DNA from: Niebla homalea
Taxonomy: Eukaryota > Ascomycota > Lecanoromycetes > Lecanorales > Ramalinaceae
DNA length: 64,000 nt
Assembly (NCBI GenBank): GCA_019925105.1
Contig: JAHGAU010000028.1
Span: 310,001-374,000 of the forward strand
Direction: 5' to 3'
Part shown: piece after piece, positions 42,601 to 53,994 of the stretch
Layout: each line of letters opens with the position of its first letter
Numbering within the stretch: position 1 is the stretch's first letter
Made by a program: the position numbers and the translations under genes
Notes under the pieces: model-generated
The model's input: only the letters and a program-made list of their open reading frames with translations
The model's database searches: none
What the model was told of the DNA's origin: nothing

Positions 42601-43916
42601 CCACACCCTTAATCCTTTCCCAATCTTTTCCCAACCTTTTCCCTGCCCTCGATGTAAAAGTTAGAAAGTGTCCAAGCAAGGGCAGCCGGGCAGGGCAGTT
42701 TTAAGTGATTTGTTAGTAGAGGCACTAACATCATTATCTACGATTAAATCACCTCCCGTGCCGGGGAGGCAACTCGGAGCCGTGGAAAGTAGTGTGTCAC
42801 TACTTACCTTACTACTACTACAGTACTACTACCTTACTGTGTGTGAAAGTGAAAGCTTCTCCAGTCAAAGGTCTCGAGGATCAAGGAGCCCGGGGCTTCT
42901 AATCCAATTCCTACCATCCTCTTGATCCTCTTGATACCATCACATCACCACTCCTACTTACTATCTTACACATTCTCGCTTTTCCCTTTCAGACCACCGT
43001 CGCTTCTTTCGATTCCTGAACGACTCGTGACGATTACCTTATTCGTGCTATTTGGCATCCGTCCAATCTGTTGATACACAACCCTTACCCACCTCCCTTT
43101 TTATTTCCCCAGACATCTAATTTTACAGAAATCGTCTTCCGCTAGCAGTTCGCACTTGCCTTCGAAAGCGAACAATAGGCATTGTACTGCGGCCGGGGCA
43201 AATCGCAAGCAACCGCGGAAAGCCAACTCGACAAAGCGCTGTCTTGTGTACGGGTACCCGCTCTCTCTCTTCACAAAGCGTTTGTCTTGTCCCAAACCCT
43301 CGTGGATCTCGAATCGCAAATCCCACAAGGCTTGATGGCCGAAGCCTAGCAACGTCGGACTCCACCCGTGACGGCAATGATCCTCTATCGAGACCGCGCT
43401 GCTACAGACATATCCATTTGACACCAGAACCTTGAAGCTTTGGTGGAACCTGAAGATCAAATAATTGGACAGATCAAGAGCCAAGATAACTTTCGGTCAC
43501 CAGACTCTTCCAAATCCAATTCCACCACAGCGGGAGGCCATTACCTTTCCACCGGAACACCTGCAAGGACCACTCCTACCCGCCCCAAATTCCCCTTACA
43601 GCTCGTCAACCTTCGCTCAAGCGGTACCCTCCTGACACTCCTCTCAAGAGAAACTCTCCACCACTTTCTACCAGGGCTTACGCAGAAAGCTAATCCACGC
43701 CTCACGGTCTCGAAGCTTCAGCCCAGCTCGATAGATTGTCCCCACGTGCTGAACACATTCCAGTGTCATATAAGCCTTCCACGGGATCGGATCCCAGGCC
43801 ATTGCGCCAGTCCAGACCTCATCGCTCCCACATGGTCTGTCATCTCAATCCATATTTTTTCCTCAGAGCTTCAATACTCATCCGTTGCTCAGGTCTCGTT
43901 CCTCTGAGCCGTCGCC
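39660..43916. other. 4.3 kb gene-free region and probable long leader of the bHLH gene
   Basis: No frame with a recognisable domain on either strand. Several small features are visible: a 9-bp triplicate GCATCCACA at about 41417-41440, a CTACTACTACTACAGTACTACTACC stretch near 42812-42834, and the palindrome TATTCCGTACGGAATA at 42509-42524. From about 42930 to 43916 the plus strand is pyrimidine-rich with multiple upstream ATGs, fitting a long 5' leader with uORFs. A frame at 43440-43907 (155 codons) ends nine bases before the bHLH start and has no domain. Confidence 0.45.
42509..42524. repeat. Perfect 16-bp palindrome of the TATTCCGTA motif
   Basis: TATTCCGTACGGAATA is its own reverse complement. 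Half-sites TATTCCGTA and ATTCCGTA lie just upstream at 42405-42413 and 42498-42505. Related copies occur at 52054-52080 and 57728-57736, all intergenic. It could be a dimeric regulator site or remnant repeat ends; the sequence alone does not decide. Confidence 0.6.
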
Positions 43917-45773
43917 ATGGTCATACAAAACTCGTCGCGCATCTGGGAGACCCCCAGCAACCCGGCCTCATCACCCATCAATTCTCTCAATCATGACCCT
44001 CCAAGACCTGCCCAGCTTCCTTCCATTACCACCTTGACTCATGACCTTCCTCAGCGACAGAATGGGCCTGCTTCGCCATCTTCACATCCCTCCGGCAATC
44101 GCACATCGGACCCATGGGGAAGTCAGACTCAGAGTACCCGTAAGCCATTTCCAACCCAGCATTGGGGATCAGATATCCTTTGCACCCTGCTTGTCGCACC
44201 CTTGAATCAAGGACTCCCTTTTGAACATGAACTGAGATTTGGTCATAGGCTCCTCTGCATACTCCTCCGGGTTTGGGTATGCATCATCCGTCACTTCTCC
44301 TCAACGTGCATCCAACACGAGCCAATTCGGCGCCACCTCATATCCTGCCGACTTCAGCTCGCCTACATCTGCTGGGGCGCAACCTTCACCGGGCTTTGCT
44401 CCACCGCAGCACGTTCTCGGCCTGCCCAACTTGACCCAAAATCATGCAGAGCACTCTCCTTACCGCAGTAGTCAGCACAGCGATTCATTTCCCCCGCAAG
44501 AATCTCGTCGGAGCAGTCTTGGTAGCCAGGTCAATAGCGGCTTTGGTAATTTGCACATCAATGGCGCTACATCTCCATATGGTACACATGGCAACCCATC
44601 TCACTCCTCCATAGCGGCAAGTCTTCAGCGCGAGCGTGGTATTCCGCAGCAAAATGGAGTACGCCACTCCGGCACATCATCGGTACATCATCATCATCGT
44701 CAGCAGCAACAGCAGCCGCCGCTGCCACAGATGTCACCTCTTGGGCAGCAACCTGGCGAGTCGAAGCAAGCGTATGCATCCCGGACAGCACCTTCGATCA
44801 CACACAATCCCATGAGGGAAGTATACAATGCCGAGAAGCCTACCGCTGGTCAGCCGTATGCATTTCCAGATCCGGACATGTCAAACCGGTCAAGTGGGAG
44901 TCAAGAAGCTGGTGGGCAGCAAATGCTGTCCAGGAGAAACAGTGAACATGCGTCCATCGGGAGTAGCATCATGACAAGTGATTCAAAAATGCCGCATGGC
45001 CAGCACAGATTCGAAGAACGTAGGTCCTTTCCAGTGGCCGTCAGTCTTTTCCTTGCCCTGATGCTCACCAAGTTCTGCCAGACGATCCGATGCCTGATCC
45101 GCTCGAGATGCCCGATACGCTCGATATGCCTGGTGGTACACATCATCATTCTCTGCAAAGCAAAAGAGTCAGCGAGATATCTGGGGATGGCGACTCTCCG
45201 GACGCAGTGACACCATATAGTCGGACGCCAGCACTGAGAGCAAGCCACAAGCTGGCGGAACGCAAGAGGCGAACGGAAATGAAGCATTTGTTTGATCAAT
45301 TGCGATCTCAAATTCCGGCAAGTCACGGGAGCAAGTCTAGCAAGTGGGAAATCTTGTCCAAAGGTAAGGACCCCATCATTTCCAAACGAAGCCGCCATTT
45401 GGGTACTGACTGGCTGACTCCACGTCCAGCCTCCGATCACATCAAAAACCTTGAATCCAGCTGTCGGATGAGTCAACAGACCGACGTGCAGATGCAGCAA
45501 GCCGCTGCCGAGATTGAGGCACTCCGTCGTGAGAATGAGGCCATGAGGAGGGAGAATTACCATCTCAATCAAGAAATGCAGCAGACCCGACCCGGAACTG
45601 CAACGGCCATGCACCCGCAACATCCACCCCCACAGCATCCTTATGTGGCAAATGGGCCACCGCCACCACAACCCATGATGGACCCTTCTCGAAGTCTTCC
45701 ACCACTGACCAACGGGATACAGGCAGGCAACAGCATGCAGGGGGTGCAGTATACCGATGATCAGCGCCGGTGA
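43917..45773 (+). CDS. Class-B bHLH transcription factor
   Basis: Four exons, 43917-44139, 44249-45019, 45082-45363 and 45430-45773, give 539 residues; all introns are phase 1. The ATG sits in GCCATGG, an ideal context. Residues 1-370 are Ser/Pro/Gln-rich and disordered, with a His run (HHHH) and a Gln run near 230. The bHLH domain spans about 383-440: basic region HKLAERKRRTEMKHLFDQL (the H, E and R pattern of E-box CACGTG binders), a loop with GSKSSKWEILSKASDHIKNLE and helix 2. A leucine/glutamate-rich coiled coil (EIEALRRENEAMRRENYHL) follows, then a Pro-rich tail. It resembles fungal Esc1/GlcD-gamma-like factors, but I cannot name the orthologue. Such proteins regulate development or metabolism. 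The very long upstream region and leader fit a regulated gene. Confidence 0.88.
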
Positions 45774-47223
45774 CTCACTCATTCCGGAATGACATCTCCC
45801 TGACGAACCATCCTTATGTTATACGGCATGTAATAAAAAGCACAATTCGGCAGCCTCTATCAGTCTTTACGTTGGCAACGCGTCTCACGCTCACCAATTT
45901 CACCATCTCTATCGGTCCAACCATCTTCGGCGTTTACCCCTCGCTTCAAGGGTTACAGGCACGGATGTCTTCACGCGAGCTGCTGCTCTTCTCAAGCGAA
46001 GGAGTCCAAGAGAACGTCTTCGGTGCACCTCTTTTTCGAGGATACCCAATCAACATGTGAGTCGACTACAGTAGAGTCACAATGTCGCACCACCTCAGCC
46101 ATTTTCCGGCTTTTTTCTGTACGGCGGGCGCTGTTGCTTCGATTGCATTGCATTACACATCCAGGAGGCTCATCATTCGGTTTACAACATCTTCTACGGC
46201 CCCACGCTCAATTGTCACCTCGTTATTTGCGTGAGACAGAGGAACAGATGGACTTGCTGGAAGCTTGAGGGTGAAGTGCGGCCATGATCACCTGTTAGGC
46301 CAAACCCACCAGCTTCTTGTTTCCAAGAGGGGATCTGAGGTCACGAAAACCTCAAAAGCTTGGTTGAAATGCAACCTGCTGACCGTTTTCGAGACACCCG
46401 ATCTTCAGACGTCACTGACTGATCTTGCTCATATCTTGCTACGCCTACCGCTACCATCAGACAAGCAGCCTTTGCTCCAAGAGCTGCTATGATCCTATCT
46501 CCCAACTTTCCATCGACGTGTAGAGGGTACACCTTCAGAAAAGCATTGCTGTAATTCCTCGGAAAGCAGGCCGGCCATTCTTCTTTCCTGTATCTTGCTG
46601 CTTCGTCGCTGGGGGGTCAGATAGGGCAGGGGGGGTTCCTTGTTTACCACTTGTTTTGTTACTTTGCTTCACGAGCGGTAGTATAGAGGGGCGGGTCACT
46701 GTCTGCATCCAGGCCTCGGGAGTTGATATGGCTCAAGATGTCCCCATCATGAAAATCAAACGATGAATTTTGCTCAAAAGCACACAAGTCCGAATGTCCA
46801 GAGGGTTCACGGCTCAGCACAGCCCAAAAAATTTTGGTGAACAGATGTTCCAAACATTGTGGGTTGTATCCAGTCTTCTCGATGTGGTCGGTTGCTTTTT
46901 ATCCATGTTTCCGGATGATTGGCAGTAGCTCACTCCCCTTTCCCTTCATTCTCTCGAAAAGCTCCGTCCTTCGCCAAAGAAAAAAAAGGGGGATAGCTGC
47001 GGGATCAAGCCGAAAAACAAAAAGAACAAAACAAAACAAAATCGTTTTTATCAATGGTGTCTCTGTGTCTGTGTGCGGTGTGTATGTGTGCTATTTCACA
47101 CCGCCCTCCCTGTTTTGTGCGGCGGCCAAGAGATATATATACATACATACTGACTTGCAACACACGAACCTCGAACCCTTTCCTTCCCCACTCACTGCCT
47201 CCTCTCCCATAGTCGTCGTATCA
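45774..47223. other. Convergent 3' intergenic region
   Basis: About 1.45 kb between the ends of the bHLH and membrane-protein genes. It holds an A-rich stretch near 46978-47042 (AAAAAAAAGG and AAAACAAAACAAAAT) and a GT-rich stretch near 47060-47095. No coding frame with a domain; the short frames at 45770-46492 show none. Confidence 0.4.
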
Positions 47224-50200
47224 CTACCGCCAGTTCTGCCACAAGCATCCGCAACCCCCCGAGCCGCCGTCGATGCCCCCGGGTCCGCCGTCCTTGGTGT
47301 CGACGGTGACGTTCCCAAAGGGTCCTTCTGCCGGGTTGACCAAGCGGCCCCCGTAAGCCCGATCCTCGAGCTGGATCTTCTTGGATCGATCGATGGGCCG
47401 GGCACGGTTGTCGAGGCCGTAGCAGTAGACGAGTTTCTTGTCGGGGCTGCCGCCGTGGCGGTCCAGCGAGAGGGAGATCGGGTAGGGGAACGAGCCCGGT
47501 CGGGCCCAGTCGTTGGCGGAAGAGGAGCTCGTCACGTTCTTGCTCCTCCCCCCACCGGACCTTTTGCTTGCCCCCGCCGCACCGCCACTGTCGCTGCCAC
47601 TGTTGGTAGAGTTGAGCAAGGGATACGCGCTATTGCTCCCTCCCTGCCTCTTGCGCGTCCAGATCTTGACCAGAAACCGCGTTTCTGCCCACGTACACCT
47701 CACCGAAGCTTCAGCTTCCAAGCTCCCACCATCGGCATCATCCGGGTCGGTCGGTTCCGTGTTGCCCGTCACGTCGCTGTTGTTCAGGGGGCCGACGGAC
47801 TTCAAGAAGATGGATTTCGAGAAGTAGGTGTAGAACCCGTAATGTTCCGTCTCCAGATTCCGGTCGTAGAGGCGGAGCGGTTGGGCCTCGGGGAAGGGAT
47901 AAAGGAGGGCGGGGGAGGCGCTGCCGTTGGGGCTGGTTGAAGGGGAGGGGATGAGGGTGGAGAGGTCCGGGAAGGGATCGGTGGAAGACGAGGTGGAGGC
48001 GGAGGTGTGGGGCGTTGACGTGGTTTCTGTGGGGGTGGATGAGGAGGAGTCGTCAGGCGAGCGCTTTTTGAGCAGACGGCGGGAAGGGAGGGGAGTGGCG
48101 GGTTGGAAGGTGAGGAAGAAAGGGGTGTATTCTCCGTCAAAGGGGGCATGTTGGACGCCGTCAGTGGTGTTGCCAAGGAATGTCTGGTCTTCTTGAGTGG
48201 GTGGAGCGGGTGATGGGGTGTAGAGTGAATCGCGAATCCGGAGGATTTGGTGCCTGATGAAGGACCTGGGGGAGACAGGGTTTGTGATGACGGAAGAGCG
48301 TTTTGAGAGTGTGGATGAGTTGGTGGTCGCGTTGGTACTGTTCTGGAATCTGATTTCGATTCTGAAGTTGGGTTGATCAGGAGCGTTAGGAGCGATATGG
48401 GGCTGCTCCTCCTTAGGGAGCGCGCAGCTCCACATGGTCGTTGGTTGAACGCATCTTGATTCCTCATGTACGGCATCTGGCTGTGCGACTGTAGAGATGC
48501 CTGTCGGAATGGGAGGATAGCCAGTGATATTGAGCCATTGTGACTCCACAGGCATTTTGTCCCCTCGCTTTCGCGTCAATGTCATCGCTAAAACCAGGAT
48601 AAGAATGATCAACAGCATTAGACCAGCAATGATGATCATTGTGAGACGTTTCTTCTTCTTGCTCCATTTCGTCGCAGATTCGCGTCGTCCAGGATGACTC
48701 GGACGTTGGATACAGGATTTCAGCAGCCCGAGTCCTCCAGATTTCTTCCTCTTCCGTGAAGGGAGGTCAAGTTTCTCCTGTGCATCAAATCCCTCCTTCC
48801 TCCACAAATCATCATCTGACCTCGCCGGCCGAGTCGGTGGCTTTGGTGGTGGCCACAGATCTGCAGTCGTTGTCGCACCCTTCCCAGACTCCCAGCTGAT
48901 TGGCCGTTGCGGTGGTGCTTGGTAGTATTGATACGTAATGTTTTGTGTCTGTGTTATGGGTGCGGGAGTTGAAGACGTCAAGGGACTTGCCTCACGCACA
49001 GGCCTTAGCGGAATACCCCCTCTAGCCTGCAATTGTTGAGGGCCAGGGGTAGCCGAGTCGGGAGACAAGGGTTGCTCCAGCGTCTTTTGTCTTGGGTTCG
49101 AGGGCAGACCCCCCATACGATATCGTGGAGGCGTCTCGGTGATTGTTCCACGCGTCGTTGATGTCTCTGGCGAGTCCTTTTCCGGCGTTTTCGGCGGCTT
49201 CTTGGGAAGGGCTTTGGGAGCTGGCTCGGGCTCGTAAAAAAAGGGCGACTCCCTCAAGGGGGAGGGCTGCAGCCCGGAGGCCGCTCTGGGTTTGAGGGGT
49301 TGCGATGCTGATATAGGCTCCGGTGCTTTGACCACTGGTGCGGCTTTGGCTTCATGGACGTCTGGGGTGGCATCGAGATCGTCTATCACGGTAACATCGC
49401 TGTAGGGTCTCACCCTAGCTTTGGGATCTACAGCTTCTGTAAACGCTGCTGAAAATCGGTTGGAAGGCTCGGGAAGGCCCATCAGTCGTTTTGAGGTATT
49501 CAAGTCGTCGGCTCCCTTCTCTTGCGCCTCAGGCTTTGACTCCAGACCTCGATCAGCAGGCGGCGTTATAGGACCATCCATGCCTCGAGCAACATATCCT
49601 CCGACCCCCAACGTAGATGGCCAACATTTGTGATTTTGGCACTCGAAGTATGGCGTTGGACTATACTTGTCGTGCATAGATGCCTCGAAGTACTCCGAAG
49701 CCGCTCCGAAGCCCTCAAAACGCGTGGGCAAGAAAATCGATTCTCGTGGCATGGGTAAGTCAGATGCTTCTTGAAGTTCTCTTGGACCAGCCCGAGTGAG
49801 CTCCAACGGTGCAGGTACAGCCTTTGATTGCTTCTCAGCTTCAACCTCTCGCTTGTCATGTCTCATGGGTTCCCCAAAGCTCAGCGCAAGCTTTTCGCAT
49901 TCGGCTTCGAGATTCGGGTTGGTCGAGTCTGTCCAGCTTGTATGAGCGCTTTCGCTTCTCTGTGTTCTTCTACGCTTTGGTGGACTCCCCTCGTCTCTCT
50001 CGCTTGTATCTCTATCAAGTATCGAGACTGGATAAGGCAAAGGCGACTGGTTTGTCTTGGGACTTGAGCTGTTGAATTTGAGAGTCATAGGAGATTTCGG
50101 AAAGAAGGGAGATTTAAGGACATTCCACCAACCGTCTGATCGATGCTTGGTCGCTATACTCTCCGTGGAGCCAACCTTAGTAAGCATGGGTAACTGGGAG

Positions 50201-51249
50201 TCTCGAGTGCCTGGGCGAGATTGCTCTGCTGCGTCGAAGTTGGGCTCCTCGTCGAAAACGGTGACAGTCGACATTACTCTAGGGTCAGGCTTCTCGCTTA
50301 TGCCGTGTTTCTCATAAGCGAGATTGCCTTTCCTCTGGGCATCGGCTGGCAGTGGCGGTACCGGGGGGACCATTGAGGAGTCTATGATATTGTCCTTGGT
50401 CGGTGGCACATGTGAATACACACTGGACGGCGGTCTGATATCAGGTAGCGAAGGCTGCTCTTTCGGAGAAGCTGACCAGGGTGCTTGCTCCTTGGCCGGG
50501 GTGGTGATGATGATAGATGGCGCGATAGATGGAGTCAGAGAGGGTCGTCTTTGGTGAACATTTTCCTGAGGACCTGATCTCTGCTCGACCTCAGGGCTAA
50601 TATCTTGAGCGCCTACTTCGTTAGGATCCATAGATATCCCAATCATGACAGCCCGATCTGAGGGTGACAGCGTAGACATTTTACTTGAGGCACGCTTCAG
50701 ATCTCCCAATCTGCCCTTTGCTTCTATTGCTTTCAGAGACTGTATTGATTTTTGATGCACAAGCAATGCACCAGGTGTCTTTTGTATGCTATCTTGTGAG
50801 CCTTCCCTTCCATCGTGTCTTTGTTCATTCTGTGTGTGCGTACTCGGTCCTGATGCGTCGGACGCTGGAACTTGTGGTCTTGGTTTCGAATGGTCGGTCA
50901 CATCCTCCCCTCCTCTAGTAAAGTCGGTGATAACGTTCAAGCCCGGCCATTTCCTGCTTGGGGAGTCGTTCCTCGCCGTCTGCCTCTGTCCGTCTATTGG
51001 CCTGGGTGTTGATATCCTCCTGTGACTGCCTCCCGGGCCACTTGATTCTTCGCCTAGTGTTGGTCGTGAGTCCTGCCTTGGTGGCAGTGGATGCTCCCTG
51101 TGTTCTTGTGGTGGGGTATGTGAAGGATCTGATGTTGGGGAGAGAACTTCTTCGCCCATGGGAGAGGCAAATGGCATGCGTGGAAAGGTGGGAGGCTTGA
51201 GTGGAATCTTTTGAGGGGTGGCATTGTAGGGTCGTGGGGTGGTCGCCAT
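47224..51249 (-). CDS. Large single-pass plasma-membrane glycoprotein of unknown function
   Basis: A single frame. I start it at the ATG at 51249 (MATTPRPYNATPQK, 1341 residues); the frame extends 41 codons further to 51372 without family-like sequence. Residues 1-860 are disordered, Pro/Ser-rich and cytosolic by topology, ending with a basic stretch (ATKWSKKKKR). One strong membrane helix follows (about 870-892, MIIIAGLMLLIILILVLAMTL), then an outside domain with N-glycosylation sites (NST, NAT, NSS), KR sites (SKRSS, KKRSP) and cysteines in CVQPTTMWSCALP. It ends in CGCLWQNWR. This matches, from memory, a conserved unnamed Pezizomycotina membrane family. The long cytosolic part could anchor signalling partners, but nothing in the sequence shows which. 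Confidence 0.82.
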   Translation of the reverse strand: MATTPRPYNATPQKIPLKPPTFPRMPFASPMGEEVLSPTSDPSHTPPQEHREHPLPPRQDSRPTLGEESSGPGGSHRRISTPRPIDGQRQTARNDSPSRKWPGLNVITDFTRGGEDVTDHSKPRPQVPASDASGPSTHTQNEQRHDGREGSQDSIQKTPGALLVHQKSIQSLKAIEAKGRLGDLKRASSKMSTLSPSDRAVMIGISMDPNEVGAQDISPEVEQRSGPQENVHQRRPSLTPSIAPSIIITTPAKEQAPWSASPKEQPSLPDIRPPSSVYSHVPPTKDNIIDSSMVPPVPPLPADAQRKGNLAYEKHGISEKPDPRVMSTVTVFDEEPNFDAAEQSRPGTRDSQLPMLTKVGSTESIATKHRSDGWWNVLKSPFFPKSPMTLKFNSSSPKTNQSPLPYPVSILDRDTSERDEGSPPKRRRTQRSESAHTSWTDSTNPNLEAECEKLALSFGEPMRHDKREVEAEKQSKAVPAPLELTRAGPRELQEASDLPMPRESIFLPTRFEGFGAASEYFEASMHDKYSPTPYFECQNHKCWPSTLGVGGYVARGMDGPITPPADRGLESKPEAQEKGADDLNTSKRLMGLPEPSNRFSAAFTEAVDPKARVRPYSDVTVIDDLDATPDVHEAKAAPVVKAPEPISASQPLKPRAASGLQPSPLRESPFFYEPEPAPKALPKKPPKTPEKDSPETSTTRGTITETPPRYRMGGLPSNPRQKTLEQPLSPDSATPGPQQLQARGGIPLRPVREASPLTSSTPAPITQTQNITYQYYQAPPQRPISWESGKGATTTADLWPPPKPPTRPARSDDDLWRKEGFDAQEKLDLPSRKRKKSGGLGLLKSCIQRPSHPGRRESATKWSKKKKRLTMIIIAGLMLLIILILVLAMTLTRKRGDKMPVESQWLNITGYPPIPTGISTVAQPDAVHEESRCVQPTTMWSCALPKEEQPHIAPNAPDQPNFRIEIRFQNSTNATTNSSTLSKRSSVITNPVSPRSFIRHQILRIRDSLYTPSPAPPTQEDQTFLGNTTDGVQHAPFDGEYTPFFLTFQPATPLPSRRLLKKRSPDDSSSSTPTETTSTPHTSASTSSSTDPFPDLSTLIPSPSTSPNGSASPALLYPFPEAQPLRLYDRNLETEHYGFYTYFSKSIFLKSVGPLNNSDVTGNTEPTDPDDADGGSLEAEASVRCTWAETRFLVKIWTRKRQGGSNSAYPLLNSTNSGSDSGGAAGASKRSGGGRSKNVTSSSSANDWARPGSFPYPISLSLDRHGGSPDKKLVYCYGLDNRARPIDRSKKIQLEDRAYGGRLVNPAEGPFGNVTVDTKDGGPGGIDGGSGGCGCLWQNWR

Positions 51250-52500
51250 GGGGGATTTGTAAGACGAGTAGCGAGGCGTAGGTCTTGTGCCTTGGTTTCG
51301 AACATGCAGATGCAGTCGGCTCGTGGCGTAGATGTATGGCCGGCGGCTGCGGGTCAAGATATAGTCCAGCAATATATTTGGCTATTGTGAAGTAAGTGAA
51401 GTGAATGATGTAAAGTGGTCGATCTGAATAAACGATCTAATAGAAGTGAAGGAATGAACCAAGCAGAATCATTCACACCACCGTAGTCTGAAGGGAAGTT
51501 CAAAGATGCGTAATGCGGAGCAAGATCAGAGAATCGGCCTCCAAGCAAGCATGAAACATAAAAGTCCACCTTCTACGGAAGTAACAAAAGCATGTCCATG
51601 AAACACTGCAAACACGAAGCTCCAGCTTGAAGGTGAAGGAATCAGTCATCGAGCACCAACAACTCTCAGCTCAAGTGGGCATTGCCATGGCATTCTAGAA
51701 TCATCATGTCCCCAATCAAACAGTTCAGACGCTGAAGGAAAGGACTCGAGGCGACATTGACCGACACCTCCACCGCCATTGGACGATGATGCATCTCCAT
51801 ATTCATTTTGCTGTACTATTTGCGGCTCTACCCTGGCCGAAAATGTGGAAACAAGACCCTTCAGATGTTGGCTGTACTCCGTAGACGCCGCGCATTTGCT
51901 GCAGTGGAAATCATGCAGTGGATGAGGAGGCCCCTCGGGCCTCGAGAAATGAGAGATGGAGGAAGGGCAGACCAATCAGATTTGAAGTCGCGAAAGATGA
52001 GCGCTGTCAGGTGAGCTAGCTCAAGCGCTTAAAATAGGCTATTGTTGAAGGAGTATTCCGTATTCCGTACGATATACGGATTTGCACTGATATGGCTCGG
52101 CTGGTTCCTCTGCATGTGCTACAGAATAATTCAGAATTGATCATGGTTCGCTATGGTATATTATTGGGAAGTGGTCAAAATGCCCTTGCCGTCCAAATAT
52201 TTGGCGTTGCCATGTCTCGAGAAACTGGTCTGGTATGAGGCGAAAACAGAGAAACCCAATACCCATGTCACAAGCACCGTGCAGTGTATGATACAATAAA
52301 TGCCTCACACAAACCTGGACCATATCCAAGAAGGTTCGTGAAAGATCCCCTTCGCCTCACCGAGGAGTCCTGAGGAGGTCTGAGGCAAAGCCAGCTCTAT
52401 GCCCCAAGAAAGGCAGGGCCAGGTGCTGAAAACATATGCCATTGAGGTCGCTGCTCAAAATTGGACTCCATTACCACGCAGTCTATCGGCATGCTTTCTG
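51250..52500. other. Intergenic region between membrane-protein and Mnn10-like genes
   Basis: About 1.25 kb with no firm gene. A minus-strand frame at 51646-51975 (109 codons) holds a CSKC pair but no known fold, and I do not call it. Two overlapping TATTCCGTA copies and a reverse-oriented TATACGGA lie at 52054-52080. Confidence 0.4.
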
Positions 52501-53994
52501 CTATTCAAGGTCCTCCTCCTCTTTCTTGTGCTTCTCTTTGAAAGCTTTGATCCGGTCGGAGATGGAGTCCTTGAACTTCTCCCACAGTGTCCGGTTCAGC
52601 TTGTTGCTCAACTCCCGGAAATTGTACATTTCTCCCCAACAGTCTCGGCCCCATTCACAGCCAGCCATGTTCACTACAAAATCTCGTTCCTGTTCCGAGT
52701 AATGGATTCGACTGTCTACGCCGCTGTCGCTGCATGCCCCCATAGGAAAGCTGTTGATTTTCCTTTGAGGAATGAAAGCCGTGTGACTGCGGATCCAAGG
52801 TTGATTCGTATAGAGATGCTCCAGCGCGTCTTGTTCCTTGTGTTCCCACTCCATATGTTTCTGCTCATAGCCTACCGGATCCCACCAGATATCCAGGAGT
52901 CGATCGGTCCATACAGAACGGTGGATGAAGAATGATCCTAGGTTGAAGCCACCGCAGTCTTGCGGTACGATAAGGTCGACCGATTCAGCCTGCCCGTTCC
53001 CCGTGGGCGAGCGGGCCACATGGTCTAGATAGGGGAGCTTGAACGGATGGGTGATATTGAGGGGATTGTAGTCATTGATGTCACGGTAGGTGTTTGCCGA
53101 AAGATCGTTGAAGATGTGTGACTGGAGACGGTATGTAGGCTCCATGATGAAGGTGTTCAAATCGAGCCACCAAAACCTGGGTCCTGGTGTTAGCCAAAAG
53201 CCAGAGTAGACTCCGGACGGCTTACCATTCTGCCTTGGGGTATTTCCTCATACAATTCCGGATCGTATCCACCTTCTCCCAGCTCTCCCTCCACTCATGA
53301 GCATACCGTTTCTTGGTACTCATGTCCACAATCTCGAGCTCGTAACCCCACTTCTTCGCATACTTCTTCTTGTTCTTCACGCTGTCTCTTTCGATGGCCC
53401 ACTCTCTGGGTCCCTTCCATTCCATCACCCCTCCTCCTTGGTTGGCTGCCAGGATGATGACAAATTTGCTCCCACCCCCAAGCCACGAGGTGTGCCGATA
53501 GACGCGATGTAACGCTGAACAATGGTCAGCGCACTGAGCTGCGAAAAGGGAAGTAGGGATTCACGTGTGGCATAGAATAAGACGAAAGCGAGGATGCAAG
53601 TGGTGACTATGCCAAGGCGTAGACGCAACCGCCAGGCCATGTGTCCCAAAGCGGTCAACAGACGGACAGCCCTATTGGAGTAAGAAGGTATTCTTCCCCT
53701 CCCCAACTTCTCTCGGTCGGAGAAATCCCTCCTGTTCATGAAGCTTATGGAGATGCGCCTCGCATGTCTGGAAAAGAAACCTTGGTTTTGGGTTGAGTAG
53801 GATGGATGGCCTTTCACCTCATCGCTTCGGGCTTTTGCTGTTTCCCATGTGACACCAGTGCCAGCAGATCCATTCGCTTGGGAATCTCCGTAAGCTCTCC
53901 TGGGGCTTGACTTGCCGCTTTCATATGGGCTCGTGAGACCCGGACTTGACCAACCACCTCCTCTCCTGGGGGAGGGTGAGCGTGATAAAGACAT
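52501..53994 (-). CDS. Golgi alpha-1,6-mannosyltransferase, GT34 family (Mnn10-like)
   Basis: Exons 53994-53565, 53514-53226 and 53176-52501 give 464 residues; both introns are 49-50 bp. The start is MSLSRSPSPRRGGGW at 53994. The frame continues 80 codons upstream but only to a GTG, so that part is unlikely to be translated. The first splice joins FYATP to LHRVYRHTSWLGGGS. Type II topology: a short cytosolic tail, one membrane helix (about 122-142, IVTTCILAFVLFYAT), then the GT34 catalytic domain. Signatures: FVIILAANQGGGVMEW, KKRYAHEWRESWEKVD, the metal-binding motif region FWWLDLNTFIMEP, and QDCGGFNLGSFFIHRS. Yeast Mnn10 works in the M-Pol II complex of the Golgi to extend the mannan backbone of wall glycoproteins. 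The assignment to Mnn10 rather than Gma12-type galactosyltransferases rests on these blocks. Confidence 0.9.

Noticed and set aside
43440..43907. 155-codon frame before the bHLH gene
   Set aside because: No domain and biased Pro/Ser/Thr composition; better explained as part of a long leader with uORFs.
51646..51975. 109-codon minus-strand frame with a CSKC pair
   Set aside because: A single Cys pair and Gly/Ser filler are not enough; no start context or homologue that I recognise.
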